Assembly (NCBI GenBank): GCA_020061995.1
Contig: JAGUXE010000167.1
Location: 1-15,039, forward strand
Direction of reading: 5' to 3'
Length of the DNA: 15,039 bases
Origin: Ignavibacteriales bacterium
GTDB lineage: Bacteria; Bacteroidota; Ignavibacteria; Ignavibacteriales; Ignavibacteriaceae
The notes under the pieces are model-generated. The model ran no database searches, was not told where the DNA came from, and saw nothing but the letters and a program-made list of their open reading frames with translations. The translations under genes were made by a program, and so were the position numbers. This document shows positions 7,534 through 12,950 of this stretch, in pieces. Within the stretch, counting starts at the first letter, position 1, and every line of letters begins with the position of its first letter.

Positions 7534-8611
7534 ATATTTTTTAACTATCACGGTTATTTTATTGTTGGTTTCATGCCGACAAGAACCACCCATAGCTGTT
7601 GATGGCAGAGGAGAAATGACAATATACGCAATGGGGGATACAGCATTAGTTGATACTATCCCGGTTTTTATTAAAATGACCAATGCCAAAGTAATTCTCG
7701 CTTCTGAATATGGTATGATGATTAAATATACTGATGCGAACGGAGTATTGAACTTAAATGGGTTACCGGCTTCGATTTATTCTATTACTGTTAGAATGTC
7801 ACATCCGTTAAATCCTAATATTCTTTTAGTTGGTAATCTTAGAGAGATTGATATAGGAGCGGAAAGATTTATTGATACAATTTACGCAAGTCAAATTGCG
7901 AATACCGGAATTGCAATAAATGAAATTTATGCGGGGGGACCATTAAATAATATCTTTTTCTTTTATGATCAATTTGTTGAACTATATAATTATGGCGATA
8001 GTATAAAATATCTTGATGGAATGATGGAGATGCGAGTATCGGGAAATAGTGATGGTAAGGGACCCGGTGCTGATGAAGGGGATGACAATGATATTGATGG
8101 TGTTACTTATGTATTTAAATTCCCCGGGAAACCCGGTGAAACCAATTATCCTATTTTGCCTAAAACTTATAAAGTGCTTGCCTCCACAGCAGTAAATCAT
8201 AAAAACACAGTCGCGACAAGTTATGATTTAAGTAATTCTGATTGGGAATTTTATAATCAATATTCATTTTCTGATTTTGATAATCAGAATGTTCCTAATC
8301 TTATAAACATGAGATCAGACAGAACGGTTGACTTTTTAATCAATCTGGTAAGTGATGTAATTGTTGTTTCTTCAGGGGTTGATTCAGTCTGGGAAGATGG
8401 GATTGACATCTCAACTATAATTGACGGAATACAATATAAATCGAGCCATACGTTTCGAAAAACTTTAGACTCTCGTGTGGATAAAAGCTACATGCTGAGT
8501 CCACCCAAATACAGTGGTAAATCAATGAGACGCCGGGAACCCGGTGTAGATACAAACGACGGTTTGCTTGACTGGGAAAGTATCCCGGTTGCAACTCCCG
8601 GATTTCATTAA
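7517..8611 (+). CDS. Lipoprotein with beta-sandwich and lamin-tail-like domain (probable DUF4876)
   Basis: The 364-residue product begins with a lipoprotein signal; the lipobox LVSC ends at Cys20 (Cys17 if the ATG at 7526 is used). Residues about 45-125 resemble a transthyretin/CNA-B-type sandwich (TNAKVIL, YTDANGVLNLNGLPASIYSI). From about 132 it reads like a lamin-tail fold: AINEIYAGGP, YDQFVELYNYGDSIKYLDGM, YKVLAS, and the typical tail RRREPGVDTNDGLLDW...TPGFH. From memory this matches DUF4876, a Bacteroidota family found beside TonB receptors. It carries an acidic loop at 175-195. It is probably anchored in the outer membrane and works with the receptor, perhaps as a surface ligand-binding partner; this is inference. 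GGAGG at 7501-7505 lies 11 nt before the chosen ATG. Confidence 0.75.
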   Translation: MNQMIKYFLTITVILLLVSCRQEPPIAVDGRGEMTIYAMGDTALVDTIPVFIKMTNAKVILASEYGMMIKYTDANGVLNLNGLPASIYSITVRMSHPLNPNILLVGNLREIDIGAERFIDTIYASQIANTGIAINEIYAGGPLNNIFFFYDQFVELYNYGDSIKYLDGMMEMRVSGNSDGKGPGADEGDDNDIDGVTYVFKFPGKPGETNYPILPKTYKVLASTAVNHKNTVATSYDLSNSDWEFYNQYSFSDFDNQNVPNLINMRSDRTVDFLINLVSDVIVVSSGVDSVWEDGIDISTIIDGIQYKSSHTFRKTLDSRVDKSYMLSPPKYSGKSMRRREPGVDTNDGLLDWESIPVATPGFH

Positions 8612-8618
8612 AGGAAAA
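8611..8618 (+). promoter_or_regulatory. Ribosome binding site deciding the ABC ATPase start
   Basis: AAGGAAAA, starting on the last base of the lipoprotein stop codon, sits 3-8 nt before the ATG at 8622. It supports this start over the in-frame ATG at 8568, which lies inside the lipoprotein gene. Confidence 0.6.
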
Positions 8619-8621
8619 TAT

Positions 8622-9512
8622 ATGAGTAACGCAGTTGTTCAAGTTAAGAATTTAACTCATCATTACGGTGACAGATTGATTTTTGAAAACCTGAATTTTC
8701 AGATTAACAAAGGATCAATATTCGGATTGCTGGGTAAAAACGGAACAGGAAAAACCACAACAATAAATATCCTCAATGGTTTTTTGGAACCGACTTCCGG
8801 GCAGTGTTTAGTATTCGATGAAGACTCACACAAACTTTCTCCGCAAACAAAATCGCGTGTCGGTTTTTTGATTGAAGGGCATATTCAATATTCCTTTATG
8901 AATATCAAACAAATTGAAAAGTATTATTCAGGTTTCTATCCCAACTGGAAAAAAGAAGCTTATTGGGAGTTGTTGAAAAAACTTCAAGTAACCGAGACTC
9001 AGAAAATCTCTAAAATGTCTTGCGGACAACGATCACAAATTGCACTTGGCTTATTGCTTGCACAAAATCCTGATCTTTTAATACTCGATGATTTTTCGAT
9101 GGGACTTGATGCAGGTTACCGCCGACTGTTTCTCGATTATTTAAGTGATTACATCCAAGCCGAAGGGAAAACTGTTTTTATAACATCACACATTATTCAA
9201 GATTTAGAGGAATTGCTTGATGACTGCGTTATACTTGATTATAAAACAGTATTAATGACAATGCCTATTAAAAAATTTATGGAAGAGTTCAAACAATTCA
9301 AATGTATTTTAGACAATCCACCGGCAATAATTCAAAAAGATGACGTCATTAGAAACGTAGAAATTATAAAGAACAAAACATCATTTTTTACCTTTGCTGA
9401 TGAAACAGTTTTACTCAACCACCTTGAGAAATTAGGACTAAAACATCATGGAGTGCTGGAGGTGAAAATGAGTCTTGAAGATGCATTTATTGGTTTAACC
9501 GGAAAGTATTAG
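8622..9512 (+). CDS. ABC transporter ATP-binding protein with non-canonical motifs
   Basis: The 296-residue product is an ABC-2 exporter-type ATPase. Walker A is GKNGTGKTT (38-46), the signature is MSCGQ (132-136) where LSGGQ is usual, Walker B is LLILD (152-156), the D-loop is GLDA (161-164), and the switch His is H190 in TSH. The residue after the Walker B Asp, normally the catalytic Glu, is Asp157. The Q-loop region (GFLIEGH, 81-87) has Glu rather than Gln. A C-terminal domain of about 90 residues follows, as in CcmA/DrrA-like ATPases. It should power the permease encoded 9 nt downstream. Because the two sites of a homodimer would both carry these changes, it may be a slow ATPase or a conformational switch. 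Transport direction is not shown; no substrate-binding protein gene is nearby. Confidence 0.9.
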   Translation: MSNAVVQVKNLTHHYGDRLIFENLNFQINKGSIFGLLGKNGTGKTTTINILNGFLEPTSGQCLVFDEDSHKLSPQTKSRVGFLIEGHIQYSFMNIKQIEKYYSGFYPNWKKEAYWELLKKLQVTETQKISKMSCGQRSQIALGLLLAQNPDLLILDDFSMGLDAGYRRLFLDYLSDYIQAEGKTVFITSHIIQDLEELLDDCVILDYKTVLMTMPIKKFMEEFKQFKCILDNPPAIIQKDDVIRNVEIIKNKTSFFTFADETVLLNHLEKLGLKHHGVLEVKMSLEDAFIGLTGKY

Positions 9513-9521
9513 GAATAAAAA

Positions 9522-10199
9522 ATGATTAAATCTCTTATCTACAAAGAATGGTTAAAAGTCAGATGGACTTTTGTTGCTCTTGCAGCAATAAATTTTTTAG
9601 TTGTTGCAAGTATCTGCATATCAATAGCAAATTCTTTTAGCTTTATTGATGCGAGTCAGCTTTATAGTGATGCCGCAGCACATAGTCTATTCTATTATGA
9701 TTTACTATATATTCCGTTATTGACCGGGTTGTTACTTGGTATAGTTCAATTCTATCCTGAAATAAATTCGAGTAGAATTAAACTTACACTTCATCTTCCT
9801 ATGAAAGAAAGTAAATCTTTAATGACAATGCAGCTCTTTGCTATTGGTTCGATGTCGTTGGTTTTTCTCGTTGATGCAATTTTACTTTTAGGTTTCTCTT
9901 CTCAATACTATCCATCGGAAATAATAAACGGGATGTTGATTTCTATTCTTCCATGGTTTCTTGCAGGATTTGTTATCTATATTTTTATTTCAATTATTTT
10001 TATTGAACCGTCCTGGAGCAGAAGAATTATTATCGGACTAATAGGTTTAGCATTTGTTAATAACTACTTCTTGGCACCAATGTTGGGCATCACAATTTAC
10101 TCTTATTCTGAATCATGGTTCTATTTTGTGTTAATGATAATTATCATCTCACCTCTTATTCTATGGTCCGGAAACAACTACAAAAGAGGTGTAAAATGA
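9522..10199 (+). CDS. ABC-2-like transporter permease, six membrane helices
   Basis: The 225-residue product is almost entirely membrane-embedded, with about six helices (near residues 14-37, 57-79, 98-124, 138-158, 166-188 and 195-217). The amphipathic start MIKSLIYKEWLKVRWTF is typical of ABC-2 permeases, whose first helix lies along the inner membrane. It is the partner of the preceding ATPase. AGGA at 9511-9514 gives a good ribosome binding site, and its stop overlaps the next start as ATGA (10196-10199). It is small for the family and has no large soluble domain. The membrane protein encoded next may be a third subunit. Substrate unknown. Confidence 0.8.
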   Translation: MIKSLIYKEWLKVRWTFVALAAINFLVVASICISIANSFSFIDASQLYSDAAAHSLFYYDLLYIPLLTGLLLGIVQFYPEINSSRIKLTLHLPMKESKSLMTMQLFAIGSMSLVFLVDAILLLGFSSQYYPSEIINGMLISILPWFLAGFVIYIFISIIFIEPSWSRRIIIGLIGLAFVNNYFLAPMLGITIYSYSESWFYFVLMIIIISPLILWSGNNYKRGVK

Positions 10200-11458
10200 A
10201 AAACAATTTAATCCTGAAACTGATACTCTCGTTAGTTATTATTTTTATTGCTTCCATTTATCTGCCTGAAATATATTGGAAAACATTTCCTCATCGTTAT
10301 TATTTACCTCGTGTAGTATATAGTCCGATACTTAATGATATTTTGATAACTAAAGGTGATTTTAAGAAATCAACGATAGTCGATTTAAAAGGAAAACGTT
10401 ACAGCAGTAAAGAATATGAAATGTTGGTTCCTCAAACCGCTTTTGCTCAATTAGTCTTTCTAGGAAAACTACCTGATACAGTTAACGGAGTAGCATTCAC
10501 AGTTCCGGAGCTTAGAAAGAATTTGTTTAGAACTATGTTTGAACCAGCGAAAATAGATGCATTTAAACTATTAATGCACCCGCTTATAGAATCAAAACCG
10601 AATAGAGCATCACTAAGTTTTCCGAATGAATTTTTCTCTCTAACCGGTAAAAGAATGAAAATAGTTGATTCACGAACGAATCTAATTGACGAGGAACTTT
10701 CGGATATATTCACCTCAGAATTATTGGATAAAGAATTTACTTTCCCTGCTAAAGAATTATTTGGAAACCCTACAACCCGTAAACCTTTTGATGAAGGTTA
10801 TTTTGTAATTGACAGTAAAGATGAATTTTTTCATTTGAAGAGAGTTCAAAATAAACCTTATGTTCGCAAAGTTAAATTACCTGAAAATAGCAAAGTTGTT
10901 CACATGGAAGTTCTTGAAAGAGAATTACGTGAGTTCTACGGCTTCTTCATAACAGACGATAATAAATTTTATATGTTAAGAGAAGGGGATTATTATCCTA
11001 TTAATATTCCGATTGAAGACTTTGATTATAAGAATTCTATATTGAGTTTAAATGCCGATATCCTATATCGAAGAACAAATGTAATGAACGATAATAAAAT
11101 ATCTGTATTCGTGTATGAAAGAAATTTCAAACCAATTACTGCATATAAAGATTCGGTTACACATTTAGACGAAACAACTTTAGGCGTAACTGCGGCTTAT
11201 ATATTCCCATTCACTTTTACACTTGCCGGGGGTAAATCACTTTTCATTAATATTGAGTTCGATTATAAGGGATTCCAGTTTCTAATTGTAAATTTCATAT
11301 TAGTCCTCTTATTTGCGGGATTCCTGAAATATAAAAAATATGATTTAACGAAGAATGTTTTTCAGTTCATCCTCATCGCTGTCGCCGGTATATATGGGGT
11401 GATAGCAGTTAGCGTAATTAGAGATTTTAATCAGAAAAACTCGGCGGGAGTTAAATAA
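10196..11458 (+). CDS. Membrane protein with large probable periplasmic domain (probable DUF4857)
   Basis: The 420-residue product has one N-terminal helix (about 5-22), a soluble stretch of about 330 residues, and two C-terminal helices (about 360-377 and 389-408). Few basic residues flank the soluble part on the outside, so I infer it is periplasmic. The part after the first helix (YYLPRVVYSPILNDILI, VDLKGKRYSSKEY, MLVPQTAFAQL, GKLPDTVNGVAF) matches my memory of DUF4857, a Bacteroidota family found next to ABC genes. Its function is unknown. The 4-nt overlap with the permease stop and AGAGG at 10185-10189 support the ATG at 10196, not an in-frame start at 10115. It is likely an accessory inner-membrane subunit that reaches into the periplasm. 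Confidence 0.75.
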   Translation: MKNNLILKLILSLVIIFIASIYLPEIYWKTFPHRYYLPRVVYSPILNDILITKGDFKKSTIVDLKGKRYSSKEYEMLVPQTAFAQLVFLGKLPDTVNGVAFTVPELRKNLFRTMFEPAKIDAFKLLMHPLIESKPNRASLSFPNEFFSLTGKRMKIVDSRTNLIDEELSDIFTSELLDKEFTFPAKELFGNPTTRKPFDEGYFVIDSKDEFFHLKRVQNKPYVRKVKLPENSKVVHMEVLERELREFYGFFITDDNKFYMLREGDYYPINIPIEDFDYKNSILSLNADILYRRTNVMNDNKISVFVYERNFKPITAYKDSVTHLDETTLGVTAAYIFPFTFTLAGGKSLFINIEFDYKGFQFLIVNFILVLLFAGFLKYKKYDLTKNVFQFILIAVAGIYGVIAVSVIRDFNQKNSAGVK

Positions 11459-12918
11459 TGTTAAGGTTATTATTTATAATAGTTTTAATGTCTCTCTTTT
11501 CACTGAGTAATATCAATGCTCAAATAAGCAGAACCTCAGCGATGGGAGGGTTAACTTATGGAATTATTGATAGAGATTTTTCATTGACTCCATATAATTT
11601 TGGAGGTAACCCGGCATGGATTGTCAATGATGAAGAAGAATCTTTCTTGAATATCACTCCCTCGGTTCAAAACAGTTGGGGTGATTATCGAAGAGCATTT
11701 GATTCCGAAGGATCCATAAACTATGGAACTGCATTTAAAGGAGTAAAGCGATTAGATGATAAAGGAACATTTGTCGGTTTCACATCTTACAATTATGAAA
11801 TTGTACGAAATTTATATAGAACCTTGCGCCGTGATACCTACTCAGGTGAAGCTTTCTTTATGATTGATACCACAAAAGGTGATTTCCGTTATAGTGGTCC
11901 TATTGTAAATCTTACATACAGTTGGGAACTCTTTGACAATCTCTATGCGGGTGTATCAGGTCATTATCAAATATTGGATGGGTTAAAACAGGTTTACACG
12001 AACGCACAGTCTATTTATCGTGAAGTAGCGGTTAATGCCGGTTTAGCTTATCAATTTTCTGATGGTTTTATCATTGCATCAAATATTAAATATGCAGACT
12101 ATCAGGAAACCATCGAAGCAAAAGATGTCAACTTGTTAGAAGTCGAAGTCTTTAATTATAGAGGCGATACATATTTTGTCGGAAAACGAGGTTCATCGCT
12201 TACTCAAAAATTAAATAGAAAAAAAATAGAATATAGTGGACAATTATTCTATCAGCCAATAAGCGGGTTGACTATGGCTTTACAGTCAAGTGTCACTCCT
12301 CAAGTTGCAAAAGTTTTAGTCCCTCAAAGCGGATTAATTGATGTTGAAGAGGGATATACAGATTTTCATTCTATTGATGTGAAGTTTAAAAGCCAATATT
12401 CAGTGTCGGAGTCATGGCTAATGGGTATCTCAGCCGGATATAATGATCGTAAATGTTGGTCGAACAATTCCAAAAAGAATCTGCTACTCTGGGATTGGGA
12501 TGTAACTGAGATGTACGGTGGTTTTGGCACATCATATAAATTAGATTTTATTCCGGTTCTCCTTGGTGCTGAAGTAGAGTTTTCATCATTGAAAGCAGAT
12601 TCATCAAAATATATTGATACCCGGTTTGTCAATATAACATCACTAAATAACTTGATAAGATTCGGCGCAGAATATGAGTTTATAACTAATCATTTTATAA
12701 GAGCGGGAATAAATTTCGGGAATAATGAAATCGATTTGCTATCGGGTGGTAATGATGTTAAGTCACTGATGCTAACAGCAGGGGTTGGATTACCTGTCTC
12801 TTCAGCATTGTATATCAACGCTAATGTTCAGTATAGAAAAATTTCAACAACAAATATAGTTGATCTCCATCGAAGCGGTTTATCAACTTTTATTACTTTA
12901 AGGTTAAACACTTTTTGA
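11458..12918 (+). CDS. Outer-membrane beta-barrel protein (possible DUF6850)
   Basis: The 486-residue product has a signal peptide with likely cleavage after INA (19-21). The rest consists of alternating polar/aromatic beta-strands and ends in TLRLNTF, with the terminal Phe typical of BAM-inserted barrels. An early NPAWI motif (about 52-56) is typical of Bacteroidota FadL/PorV-like and related barrels. The central GLAYQFSDGFIIASNIKYADYQ stretch (about 195-216) recalls DUF6850 proteins, but I cannot confirm the family. The start ATG shares one base with the upstream stop (TAATG), with GGGAG at 11446-11450, so it is translationally coupled. As the last member of the operon it may form an outer-membrane channel or ligand-release site paired with the TonB receptor; this role is inference. 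Confidence 0.7.
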   Translation: MLRLLFIIVLMSLFSLSNINAQISRTSAMGGLTYGIIDRDFSLTPYNFGGNPAWIVNDEEESFLNITPSVQNSWGDYRRAFDSEGSINYGTAFKGVKRLDDKGTFVGFTSYNYEIVRNLYRTLRRDTYSGEAFFMIDTTKGDFRYSGPIVNLTYSWELFDNLYAGVSGHYQILDGLKQVYTNAQSIYREVAVNAGLAYQFSDGFIIASNIKYADYQETIEAKDVNLLEVEVFNYRGDTYFVGKRGSSLTQKLNRKKIEYSGQLFYQPISGLTMALQSSVTPQVAKVLVPQSGLIDVEEGYTDFHSIDVKFKSQYSVSESWLMGISAGYNDRKCWSNNSKKNLLLWDWDVTEMYGGFGTSYKLDFIPVLLGAEVEFSSLKADSSKYIDTRFVNITSLNNLIRFGAEYEFITNHFIRAGINFGNNEIDLLSGGNDVKSLMLTAGVGLPVSSALYINANVQYRKISTTNIVDLHRSGLSTFITLRLNTF

Positions 12919-12950
12919 ATTTAATTTAAAACCATACCCAGAGGTATAAC

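Noticed and set aside
8526..8545. GC-rich hairpin (CCGGG-AA-CCCGG) near the end of the lipoprotein gene as a terminator
   Set aside because: It lies about 65 nt before the stop codon, codes the conserved RRREPG tail, and has no T-tract.
10077..10092. TGGCAC...TTGGGC as a sigma-54 promoter in the permease gene
   Set aside because: The GG to GC spacing is wrong by two bases and the site is inside coding sequence.
10115..10195. Longer N-terminus for the DUF4857-like protein
   Set aside because: The extra residues lie inside the permease gene in another frame, and the ATGA junction with AGAGG upstream fits the start at 10196 much better.
12934..12947. Hairpin ATACC-CAGA-GGTAT just before the secreted repeat protein
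   Set aside because: The stem is only 5 bp and has no T-tract. It would cover the ribosome binding site, so it could matter for translation, but it is too short to claim.
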